Assembly (NCBI RefSeq): GCF_037975245.1
Contig: NC_092564.1
Location: forward strand, 5,867,484 to 5,931,483
Reading direction: 5' to 3'
Length of the DNA stretch: 64,000 bases
Origin: Apostichopus japonicus
Lineage: Eukaryota > Echinodermata > Holothuroidea > Aspidochirotida > Stichopodidae
Part shown: piece after piece, positions 1-25,465 of the stretch
Layout of the letters: every line of letters starts with the position of its first letter
How positions within the stretch are numbered: the stretch's first letter is position 1
The notes under the pieces: generated by a model
The model's database searches: none
What the model was told of the DNA's origin: nothing
What the model saw: only the letters and a program-made list of their open reading frames with translations
Made by a program: the position numbers and the translations under genes

Positions 1-645
1 CCTTTTAAGAAATTGTTGAAAAGATGAAAGATCCGATAAGATGTCGGTGGATTTTAGATGGGTAGAATACTATGTCTGACAGGTAACGCAGCACCTCGTT
101 CGTTATGTTCAGATGTACAGTTATCATGTACTGCACAACCTATGAACTGAGGTCAGTATTGTGACCTTCCCATGTTAGTGTTGTCAACTTGCATTTAGAC
201 CTATAATTCCATTAATACGATTCTGACTCAATGCAGGTTATGAAGGCATTAAACATCAATTAAAAAAACTTTGATGCCATAATTATTTTTAATCAAATTT
301 ATTATATTTTATGGAAAGACTTGTAGCTCTCCGTCTACTGTTGCTATGGGGCGATTTCGTCTAACGGTTGTTAGGCAAGCGACTAGCTGTCTGCTGTTTG
401 TCATAATACAGTATATACTGCACTGTACTTTACTGTAGGCTCCTGTTTACACAACATACATTCACTTTCAGTTCGCAGGTTATTGCTGAAGTGCAATTAA
501 ACAAGCTTGTTTTTTAAACGTAGCTAAGACTAGTAGCTGCAATACGCGCAAACAGGCACGCGGTGGTAATCATTGTTGACTGAAACGTTTGACATTGATT
601 GCAGTTCATACTTGTCGCAGCCCGAAACAAATTTACTGAAGGAAG
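1..645. other. Upstream flank and 5' UTR of the SPMIP11-like gene
   Basis: No gene is recognised before the ATG at 646. The start context has A at -3 and G at +4, so it is a strong initiation context. A weak RFX X-box-like sequence lies at 367-379 (see findings). No TATA box is convincingly placed, and the transcription start cannot be set from the sequence. Confidence 0.4.
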
Positions 646-3600
646 ATGGCATTCTTCAACCTAACATCACTGGGATATCAAGATCCCATCCGTTCGCAGA
701 TCGTTAAACCTAATCCGGTTTATTCATACACGCTTCTGCATCAAATCCCAGACGGAAGTTACGTTTCCTTTCGACCACCAACATCTAAGCTACCACCGAT
801 AAATATGAACAAACACAATCAAGTCATTCAACCTGGACAATATGACGAACATGGCGGATCCTATGTAACTTATACCAGGAGGTTGAGGAAACACACTCGA
901 CCTGCAAAAGGTACCAAATTGCAATGATAACTTAGTGCCAGTGATTACTGGTAGTGGTACTAGGCTAGGCTAGCCCATAAATTAGGATATTTACACTGGC
1001 CTAGGCTTAGTGTTACTTTCTTTAGGCAAGGCCAATTAAATATGTAGTGTATGTGAAGTAACTAACCCCTAGAGTACAGAATATATATGGTGGTGTATGG
1101 CAGTGTATGTCCATGCAGTCAGGGGGGGCGGAGGCCCCCCCTGACGGACTCAAATGGACTGCTGGCGCCCTTTCTACCACTTTTAATTATTTGGGATTAT
1201 TGACTTATTTATTGTGCTCTCATCTACCTATTGACATTTGGGTGTAGCTGCAGAATACCCTGTTGTTTTTCAGATATCCTTTTTGGTGAAAACAAGATAC
1301 GCGGTACGCAGTCGTAAGTTATATAGAGGGTGTGAGAGTTATTTTGTATTTTTTGGAAATGTTCCAGTACAGTCCATAGCGCTGGACTAAATCATTTCTC
1401 TTCACGTTATAATTGTACGGAATTTAAGTCCTTTGCTTTAATTGAGGGCGTTTTAGAAATATCGGATTTCAAATGATTCCTGATGTAGTTGATTTTAATA
1501 TGTCTTTGATTTGACTACGTGGTACTTGGACAGAGTATTCATTTCTGGTGGGGTAATTTAAAAGTATTTGCCTACGTGGTCCGAATAGATTTCAAGTTGC
1601 TTTTGATTTGGCTACGTGGTTCCCGGTACGTGGAGCGTATTAAATTTTTGGATAGCTACGTGGTACGTCGTGACTGTTATTATCGCACACAAGGGATCGC
1701 ACACAAGGGAATATGACATGTTTTACAAATGGCTACGTGGTACGGGGTTGAAATGTAAATTTTTTATTGATGACTACGCGGTACGTAGTGAAATCAGGGT
1801 TAATGTAAATCATGTGGTACGCGGTACGTCGTGACTGCTGTGGACCACGTACCGCTTAGCCGTTTTGGGATATTTGATAATTTTACCTCGATTAGACATT
1901 AGGGTGTTAGCCACTGAAAATAAATGTTTTTCTTGATCAGAGAACGGAGTAGCTGCAGAATACTCCGACTGTGTAGGGAAAACATAAAAGCGTTACGAAG
2001 TCGGCTTTTAAACACTTAATTGAAGAGGATCAATTTATCGGTTAAATCTGACTTGATTGTTTACTTAGACTTTGGGAGGAGATTTTAAGCAGGAAGTTGT
2101 CATTCACTTCAATCACGGTATTCATGGGAAAATATTTAGTGGTTTACGCTTTAAGGAAAGGTTTTAATTTAAGTTTATAAATTTTCTATGAAGGTCTGCA
2201 TACCGCATAGGCTATCTATAAATATTTTTCCACTGCATACCTCGTAGCCTATCTATAAATATTTTAAAGTAGCGGGGTATTCTGCAGTTTAGCCGACATT
2301 TGTCAAATTTTGTTGGCGATGACACCATTCTTCGTTTATCTGCAAATTAGCAAGGCCATGAAAGGGTCATTTCCGGCGATCTAGGGAGCATCTTTACTCA
2401 AATTTTTTTTGTACGCTCCACGCCAACCTATGGTGGCGCTCCGCTTAGATAGTGTCAAAAGCGCCCCTACAGACCATTATCGCCCCCCTTGACCAATATC
2501 CCTAGCTCCACCACTGGTGTATGGTAAATTTGCATGTACCTTAACATCACATACTGATTACTGTGTTGTACATCTTCACAGTAGTTGCACTGACAGTGAG
2601 AGACACTCTACATGATTTGTTTGGAAGTCAAAGTGTAACCACTTTTTCAATGGCAATTTTCACCAACAAGTACAAAGCCTCGATGCAAGCATTGCCACAG
2701 TGTAACATGAAATTTGTATTTTTAGACACAATTAGGACCTAGCCTATGCAATAGATTTCAACAATGCACAAAGTTATGGAATATTTTCTTACTTTGAACA
2801 GTTTGACTCTCAACATTTACAAGTATAAATTCTGTCTAGCCTAGCCTATTTGTGGCAAAATCTGATCAAACCATGGATGAAATCACATAGTTGAAGGATA
2901 GAACCAACCAAAATGCAACATCAGAGAGTTCATTACCAACTGTCCTTCAACAACAACAAAATTATGCTCTTTGTAATGGAAAGTTACCATGTCCTACTAC
3001 CACTGAAAATGTGCACAAGTTCTCTCCTTCAGATAAAAGACTAGCTGACTGATGACAGTGACTAGTTGATTATAGATTATCAAAGTGTTCAAAAGTTACA
3101 TTTACCATTACCTGTAATTAAGGATGAAAGCAACTATTATTAAAAAAGCAATGTGATCCTTCCTTTCTTTATATTCCTTTTCAATTTGTATGGTTATCCC
3201 AACAAGCATACCATATATTCCATCCCTAACAAAAAGCAGAAAGTAACAGGGAAAACTAAATTGTGGCAGAAAACTAATATCCCCATGTGACTGCATAGAA
3301 AGGCCTATAAACTGTAGCTGCAGAGGTGGCACTAGTAACAGATATTGTAGATGCTGTGTTTAAAAGTCAAATTGTGACCAGACTTGAATAATGGATTGAG
3401 ACTTAAACACACACAATCTTCCCACCTAAACTAAATAAAACTATCCTAACCTATTGTACTAATTTTCTTTGCTCTTTTCCATTCTCTAATTAATAATGTC
3501 TGTGAAAATGATGAATAATGATCCTATCATTCAAACTCACAGATCCAAATGAGCTCTGCAAAAATGCGTTGACAACATCTCAAAGTCACGGTTGGTGGCA

Positions 3601-4973
3601 CACAAAGGACAATCCAGACCTCCGCCAGAAGGAACCATGGACATATGTACCCAGACATGATCATGTCAGCAGTGAAATGACAAGGTAAACAATGCTTCTT
3701 AAAAAGTTAGGTTGTGTGTGCATCACTAAGTTTGCTTAAAGGCATTGAAGACTCACCCCAAACCGTGTGCGGCCATCTGAAAAAGTTAACTTTCCGTTGC
3801 TTGCAAGTGATGTTTTGTTCGTGTCGCTACAAAATGCAGACAGTACAGTAATGAAACCTTATACCTTGTTATCTTAAGCTGGACATGAGATGTCCATCGC
3901 TGTGTTGTTTGTACACTGTGCTGTGGGTATTGACCGCAGCTGTATGTACTGACTGTACACTAGTGTCTAATAACCGATGGTAGCAAGCTGTGTGTGTCTA
4001 TTTTCTGGGATCGATGGTGGTGTCTAACACTTCTGTTACACCTCATTCGAAACTAGGTCAGATTACCGGCATTTAGACGTTTCTTTTAGCGCAAGTCTTC
4101 AAACCCTTAAAGTGATGCAGTATATTGGTCTATCTTTGTTCGTAACATCACAATCATTGATTGCACTGGACTTGCCATTGTTGAACTCGTTTAACCAACA
4201 TTGAACAGCGAGTTCTCGATATTATACATGTGTCTTCACCTCTGAATACTGATAATGTTGATCACTTGCATGCTAAAGAAACCATGAATTTTAAAAAGTC
4301 ATGTTAGAAACTCATCAAGCTTTCTTGATTCCTTAAAGTGTTAAAGATCAATTAAAATGTTCTTCAATAAAAGTGAAGAAACAATATATGTAGAATACCT
4401 GTAATGTGAGGGGTTTTCTTGTATCTCTCGCATTATTTTGGAACGAACACCCTCTTTTCTGGGTCATCTAGTCTGGTTAGACTAAATGTTCTAACTAGTC
4501 ATGCAGGAAAGTTAGCTGATGGAAACTGTCATGTGATATGACATAGGAAGATGTAGTATTAAGTTTTAAGTTGCAATTTGGTTTATTGCATTTAATCTAT
4601 CCCTCATTATTTGAATTTATTATTTTTTGGCCATTTATTTCAACATTATAATAGAAGATGTAAAAGTCTGAAAGGTGTTGGTATTGAAGCAGTGAAGGTC
4701 AATTTAGACTGTTAAAACTTAAAACATTCTTCAAAAGAAAATATAGCATGCCTTGAGAATTCACTTTGAAATAGTAAATTATTTCAATACATAATTATTT
4801 TTAGTATTACAAATGTACCTAGTACATTTTACTCAGTTTTATATGTGGAGAAATTTAGCTGGTCGGCATTACATACAATATATATGTTAACCTGGAGTGT
4901 TGGTTTTTCCTTCTTTTTTTGCAGATTTGTTCAGGAAATGAGCCAGACCAATAAAGAGTTCTCTTTGTTCTGA
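646..4973 (+). CDS. SPMIP11: Sperm microtubule inner protein 11 (TEX49-like), complete, 3 exons
   Basis: Coding exons are 646-910, 3543-3684 and 4925-4973. They join in phase across GT-AG introns (donors AAG|GTACCA and AAG|GTAAAC) to give 151 residues. The N-terminus MAFFNLTSLGYQDP and the C-terminus, with MTRF followed by EFSLF, resemble the ends of vertebrate TEX49/SPMIP11 as I remember that family. The middle carries a proline-rich KLPPI segment and a GWWHTKDNPDLR segment, also typical of it. Established knowledge: members are small proteins without enzymatic motifs that bind the luminal wall of axonemal doublet microtubules in sperm flagella. No signal peptide or membrane helix is visible. 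A male germline or ciliated-cell role is inferred from the family. The first intron (2.6 kb) holds a transposon insertion and the second (1.2 kb) shows nothing notable. No other family fits better; the identity rests on recall, not on a search. Confidence 0.85.
1290..1860. repeat. Degenerate repeats with a TACGTGGTACG core
   Basis: Near 1297, 1515, 1571, 1611, 1657, 1731, 1772 and 1812 the sequence repeats a CTACGTGGTACG-like core, often extended to CGTCGTGA, at irregular spacings of roughly 40-75 bases. One inverted copy (ACCACGTACCGC) lies near 1842. The core is nearly palindromic. The block sits inside the inserted element and could be its internal protein-binding repeats, which is an inference. 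Confidence 0.55.
2395..2514 (-). repeat. Interspersed repeat end, related to the sequence at 63889-64000
   Basis: Read on the minus strand, this end of the insertion contains CTAAGCGGAGCGCCACC followed by GGTTGGCGTGGAGCGTACAA. The same string occurs on the plus strand near the right edge of the window, so the two belong to one repeat family. Confidence 0.7.
3685..4924 (+). other. Intron 2 of the SPMIP11-like gene
   Basis: A 1.24-kb AT-rich intron. Nothing coding or repetitive is recognised. Confidence 0.6.
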
Positions 4974-5060
4974 AGTTTGTTACACCAACTATTGAATCAT
5001 CTGAGATGTAAACTAGATTCAGAGATGAATCCATTGCTTACAAGCTTTACTAACCATATA

Positions 5061-5066
5061 AATAAA
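5061..5066 (+). terminator. Candidate poly(A) signal of the SPMIP11-like gene
   Basis: A canonical AATAAA lies 88 nt after the stop codon at 4971-4973, giving a short 3' UTR. The call rests on position and motif only. Confidence 0.5.
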
Positions 5067-8000
5067 TGCTATAACAAAAGATTGCACTTTGGACAGTTTT
5101 CTGTTTGATATTGACAACAATCCATTTCCATTTTTATCCATTGATTCTTGACAACTTATATGGGCTGAAGACTGTCAGACAACCTGACTTGATTTAGCTC
5201 ACCTCTGCTAGGACTACTTTTAAAGGTGTATATTGCTTTTGTGCCAAGTCTTTACAGACCAAACGACATGGAACTAAATAACATGATCACGTTGTTTGAG
5301 AATTGTTAGAACTTCAAGAGTACATTCATGCTTAATTTCAGTCATAAAATCTTTAGGACGTGAACTATTCTTGATGGTACTGAACATTCATGTCTGCTTC
5401 TTCCATACTCGATAATGCAAATAACAAATGAGAAATTGTGAGCTTTACTGTTCTGACAATCATAGTGATATATGAAGGTACCTTTTTTTTTCCTTCTTTT
5501 TTTTTGGGGGGGGGGGGTTAGTTTTAATCCTCTCATTGTAGAGAGCATTTTCAACATTCCCATATTGACCAATAGAAGTAGATTAGAAAGTTGATTTGGA
5601 GCACTGTTTTCTCCTTCATGCTACATGACCATTTAAGAAAAAGAGTTTTTCTTGCTCAAATGAAAGGAAATTTGGCTGAATTCATAACAGCAATATCTTT
5701 ATAATCATTGATGAAACTATCTAAGTAGTCCCTGTAAATATTTTTCTGACGCTTTAATCATTTCCTTAACCCGTACACTCTACTCTTTTTTTTGGTATCA
5801 TATTACTTTGTGAGATACTTCTCTCAATAGGACATTTTGAAACTGTTTTGTAGCTAATGCTATTTACTGTGTGCTCAAATAACCTATTCCACACCTTGGC
5901 CAGATTGTCAACAGTATCTTTATCTTTTACAGCAAAAATAAATGTAGACCACCCAAGAGGATTTTCATAACAATTTGTCATATTTCTGTTGGTTGTTCTT
6001 TGTCAGATAAAGCGGTGTGCTGTCAAAAGTAATTGTTTGATGATTGAACTCATACTTGGTATGTGAAACCACCTTTTGTGAGTAAAAAAAAATTATTGAA
6101 CAGAGACAGAAACATTAAGAAACAAGAAATATGTTTAGATTGTGCAGTCTCTATTTGACTGAAAACAAACATCAACAACTTTGCGAAGCTTCAAGCCAGA
6201 CTTTTACAGAAAACATCTATTGCACAAGTTCAGACCTATGGCAGTATTTAAATTGCTAACAATGTTTAACATTTTTGATGTGAAAGCAGTTTAACGTCTT
6301 GCTAGATCATCCTAACCACCATTTTTTTATTTTCTTGATAACATAACAAAAATGGTAATGGAGAAAGAACCAAAATGTTTGCAACCATGGCCAAGATCAA
6401 CTATATTGTATATTCAAAGTTCCTTGTCAAGCCCAGTAAACAAATGTTCAAAACACCTTTCAGAGAAACATGAAAACCAACAACATTGGCTAATAGACAA
6501 ACCTGCAGATAACCGTTTAAATCAATGGAAGTAAAAGAAAGAGTTTTCTGTGCAACATGAATTTTTGCTAGTTTTAATATTAAAACCAGCAAGACTAGTA
6601 GTTAAGCACAGAGCTTAAATAAGAGCACCAAAAGAGTACATCCATTTACATGATATGACTATTCAAATATGCACATAAAACAAATGCAAGTGGACATGTA
6701 TTGATAAGCAAGCATACTCATTAAAATAAATAAATGCACACCATTTACAAAAAGAGAAAAGAAGAGAAAAACTGAATTCCTCCTCATAATTTTACTCTGT
6801 ACCCTGCAAACATTTTTAAGGCTGCATAAATAAACTTTTAGAGTCACAACCTGAGAATTAATCATGGACTAACCAGGTGGTTTTGAAAAATCCTAAATTA
6901 TGAGACTTCATCGCAGCTACCGTTACTTAGCCAGAAAGTGACCATCTAAAATCACATAATCTACAGGACTTCCAACCATAACAAATCCCACATCTCCAAC
7001 CTCTCTCCCTGCGGACATATTAAAGTCCTTAGATATACATGTCAACAAATTGTTGCACTCATAACATTAAAAACTAGACGATAATTCTATGATTCCATTT
7101 TCACTTGAATAATGTTGCCCTGACAATTTTCCACTGTAGTGTTATTCACATTGTGGGAGGAACACTAGAAATGCATGATATAGATTGGTATCTCCAAGGA
7201 TCAGACTACTTTCATGGCAGGGGGGGGGGGGAGTTATAGGGGAGTTTGTGGTTATGCCTTTCGGCATCACTGCAGTTCATGATTGGAGATGCTTCAAGAA
7301 TAATATCTAATTTACTAGTTCACAAACCAGACAACTTACTCCTAGGTCCAACAACAGCTAAGTCTCCTACCAGTACACCCACACAGCCCTCCCCCCACTT
7401 CCATTCCTGCAATAAAGCCACAGTTTGAGGATCTGGTTTCAAACTTCCGACAGCGATCAAATAGAGACCAGAATCAGCCCACTAGGTCATTCTGGTTAAT
7501 CAAATGTAAAATCAAGGTTCACGGTGGGCAGATGTAATGAATTGTTAGAAATGATTAATATTAAAACACTGCACTCTAAATGAGAGAAAGAAACTAGTAA
7601 TTGCAAAAACTGAAGAAAAAAATTGATACATAATATACAAGCAGGTCCAAATCCCTGAAAGTGACATCTGTATATCAACTAATTATGAGGTAATCAATTT
7701 CCTTGAGTCAAGTTTTAGCATAAATCAAATTCTTCAATTTATTGAGATGGGAGTACTGAAAATTGTCCAATATCGTAATGCATGTAATAAGAACTAAAGT
7801 TTGACATTATCTTCAAACTAAAGTAGACATATCCCCAGACCCCTTTTGTTAATTTATGCAGGAGCTAGCGGTGAACAAAACATTTCAGAAAACTTTGTTA
7901 CCTATGTAAGATGACGAAGTTATGACATGTGGCTGCCGATTTGGACACTGTCTGATGACATAGTGCCACTACAATCTTTTCTGTTTTTTGTTTTACTATC

Positions 8001-11000
8001 AACATGGATGCTGCTACACAAATGTCATACTTTGTTATCCTTTTTTAGCACTGATAAATAGGTAACAAAATGAAAAAGACACAAAAATAATCAGGAAATA
8101 TATAAAAAAAGAAAGCAAGCACTCTTGGCTCTGTGACTATGTCCCTATTAAACTTGGTCAAGCCCTTTTTCGAGAAAAGGCCATATTGTGAAATCTCAGA
8201 TAATTTCTACCGATAGAAAAGAAATTTTTGTAAGTCTGGCAAAGTTGTTCACCATTGGCATATATCTCTTATGTAAGTTTGATACTGATGATAATTTTGT
8301 GGGATTATGCCTCTCCTTGATGTATCATAGTATTACTGTCTGCCGTATCTCCTTCTGATATCAGATCACTGTTGGAGCTTTCTTACAGATATCTGTAACG
8401 TGTCAGGCCACTTACTTTTACACATTCTATTACACAGGCTCTCTAGTGGATAAGCAGTTTGCTAACAGTTTTATTTTATTTTGATATCTGTAACTTATAA
8501 GAAAAGAAAGAACGATCAACAGACTACGTAAGACAGGAGATCATCACCACTCTGATCAACAAATATTATGAACAGAAAACATTCATTTTTCTCCATTAAA
8601 AGTTTTTTCTTTCCACTCAAAGATTTGAGAACGAGAATAGCTGTTATCATTGCATTAACATGATTTACTACCTGTACATCTCAAAAGATGAACAATTGAA
8701 GCTTAGCCTTACATTTCCACCAGAAGCAGATGAAACTTGGCTAAGCATAACTTGCGTAGACAGGCTAAGCATTGGGGTTTTATTTTTCCCCAACGAATGG
8801 CAAGGATAACTACTTGCTAACTTCACAACAGTAGGCAAAAAAAGAACGTCTCAACATAGCACCATTTACTTTACCCATAAATAAGTAGATCCAATAGGAA
8901 GTACTGACTTGTTTGAACTGCTCACATCCAAGGTTTTAAGAGAGGAGCTGGGTGGGAGAGAGGTGGAGGTATATACCCACATCTTTGATAAATATCACAA
9001 TAATTATTCTCCCAGTATGGGATTAAATCAACTTCAAATCATGTTTTCTCATGTATACTCGATGTGTTTTAACCAATGCCCCCTCCCCCCCTGTCAAAAA
9101 ATATTTTCACGTTTTATGGCAAGATTGTTCCAACATAATTCCCACCACCACCAGTGCACAACAGGGAATATGAAAACTTCAATATGAATATTTTACCACA
9201 CCTAACAAGAATAAAGTTTATCAAAAGTATGAGCTGAAGGCATAGTAATATATTGAAAACCCCTGCCCACCCAAACCTGTTCAAATAAGAATGGCCCTTA
9301 CAATTGAAAACCAAATTGGCCATCCCTGCCTTAATTCCACCCCATGGTAATCTTTTGTTGATTTCTACAGCCAACTTGAGTAAGGTATTGGTGGAAGAAT
9401 GATAAAGAATAATCGATTTTGTACTGATACATTGTGCAAAAAGCTCATTCCATTTGAAAGAGCATCTGTAATGTACCAAAATCAAATCCCAGATTGGAGT
9501 TGCAGGACATTTCATAAATACAGATCTATAAATCAAAACAAACATAATCTCTGGTGTGCGGTCTAGCAAAAAAATTCACCCTGTTTCAAATCCACAATAA
9601 GGACAAGTCATTCCAGGCATTGTGTCAAAAGTAGGATGCTGATAGGGTTGCAGCCAGACTGCTAGGATTTAATCCTTTGTGCTCTGCAGTTCCACACAGG
9701 AGGCACTTCTGGTCTGCAGAGATAATCCCCATTGTTTTAATATTGATCCAGCCTTACTGCAGGGGATTTTGATCCCGTAACAAATCGCATCAACTTCCAC
9801 CCAGTTTAACTTAACAAAAACAATTTACAACTTTTACGAAAAATACACTTCTTCTTTTAGCAAAGAGATTATTTCCATGATGAAAATCAGAACAAAAGAG
9901 GGAATACTGTTGCAATTGTTGACGTGTAAAGAATGTAACATGAACCACAATGATCTATCACAGATTATAACAAATCATCAACTCTTTCTGTCTTTAAGTT
10001 GGGATAGATATATCACAAGTAACTTGACAAAGGGTTAAGTGATAAAATCCGTCCATGAAGAAGGTCTTAGCGAGTCCATCACATGTAAGTTAGCAAGAGA
10101 TAATCACATTAGGATTAGCTGCAGTAATCCATCACATAGGGATTTCACCTAAGCTAATCCATCACATAGTATGAAGCGATAAACCAATACATATAATTAA
10201 TAGGGATTATTACAAAGAGATTAGTAAAGATAAATCAATGCAAAATAAAGGGAGTACCTAATCACAATTTATTTCCATAGGCCTTTCCAAAAAGCGATCC
10301 ATCATGTACAAATTACCTCAGACAATCTATTTGCATAAATTACCATATATAATCCTATGCAAATGAAATAAATAAGATAATTTTGTGGATAGGGCATCCC
10401 TAACAACGACCATTCTTCTCGGAATTACCAATATAATCCATTACAATGGATCTGGGAGAAATATTGGCTGGAACAACGAACAATAGAGAACCCTAATATT
10501 ATCTAGATCAAACAATGTGTAGGGATGGTCAGAAGGGTACTAAAGCTTAAAGTTTTATGGGTCTGCCTACATGCCTCATTAGTGCAAACTGGTGTGTAGT
10601 TTTTCTTTCTTCACAAGTCGGACTGAAATCTTTTGCAGATCAGATTTGGCCCACAGGCTTCATTTTTAGAACCCATGAACTAATGTCATCAATTATACAC
10701 CCATTAACCCAAGATAATCCACTGCATAGAGATCATAATCGATAATTAATAATCCAAGTCTAGTAGTAAAATGACACAAGAGATCATACCAACATTTCTT
10801 TTGAGTTTTCTGAGAATGTCATATGTGAACGAGTCACTCTCTTCGTTATGACATGCAAAACAGCGGTAGTAGTACAGATGCTCTGAGAACCATTATTGCA
10901 AATTTTAATATTTTACAGACCTCACCAAAGTCAACCTCTTTATGCAATAACTATATACAAACAAATGTTTCATTTGATTAAAGAGAAGAACAAGAAGAAT

Positions 11001-11103
11001 GAAGAATAGTAATAAGAGGAGAATAGTATCTTTTAGAGCCTTCATCGTTCCTCTACAGAAGCCTTGTAATCTGCTCACATCACAGTTTCGTGGTAAGGCA
11101 AGC
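5067..11103. other. Intergenic region between SPMIP11-like and TMEM245
   Basis: About 6 kb with no exon that joins into a recognisable protein. Reading frames up to 151 codons (for example 9114-9569, minus) lack domain signatures. It contains G, C and T homopolymer runs (near 5500, 7219 and 9085) and recurring TAATCCATCACATA motifs near 10060-10180. The 3' UTR of TMEM245 lies in its right-hand part or just beyond it. Confidence 0.5.
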
Positions 11104-11109
11104 TTTATT
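11104..11109 (-). terminator. Candidate poly(A) signal of TMEM245
   Basis: The minus strand reads AATAAA here, about 380 nt downstream of the TMEM245 stop codon. It is a motif-only call, and other AT-rich candidates exist farther downstream. Confidence 0.25.
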
Positions 11110-11490
11110 CCACATGAGATACTTTATCTGTAGAAAAGGTAAGAAAAATAGAGAAGTTGGACAAAAAGAATAACTGGATAAAAAAAAGCTTATCTACATA
11201 TTGTGTATGTTGGCAATATTATAATTTTCACTCTACAAACATAAACTAAACAAATACAAATCAGGCTATGCTAACATACAACTGTTACGACAATCTCAAA
11301 GCTAAACATTTTTATGAAAATTTTTTTTTTTTCAAGTGTACTCAAAATCTGTCTGTTACAATGATATATTTGTTCACATGTATATCATAATTTCAGTAAT
11401 GGTGGGTAACATTACCATGGAAACACAACAAGCTGTTGAAGCTTTCTTAACCTGTTTCAAAGTCAAACTGAGTGTGATACTTAATCCCAC

Positions 11491-25465
<13,975 letters not shown>

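Larger units (their letters stand above)
1101..2514. mobile_element. 1.4-kb non-autonomous DNA-transposon-like insertion in SPMIP11 intron 1
   Basis: The ten bases TGGTGTATGG occur at 1091-1100 and again at 2515-2524 and look like a target-site duplication. Just inside, the two ends carry degenerate inverted G-rich blocks (GTCAGGGGGGGCG on the left, GTCAAGGGGGGCG as the reverse complement on the right). Farther in, GTAGCTGCAGAATAC near 1244 is answered by the inverted GGTATTCTGCAG near 2276. The centre (1290-1860) contains many degenerate copies of a TACGTGGTACG core. No transposase reading frame is recognised. The duplication length would suit Mutator-like or hAT-like transposition, but the superfamily is not proven. 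Confidence 0.6.

Noticed and set aside
9114-9569. A 151-codon minus-strand open frame in the intergenic region.
   Set aside because: No recognisable domain, no neighbouring exons and an ordinary AT-rich composition; compatible with chance.
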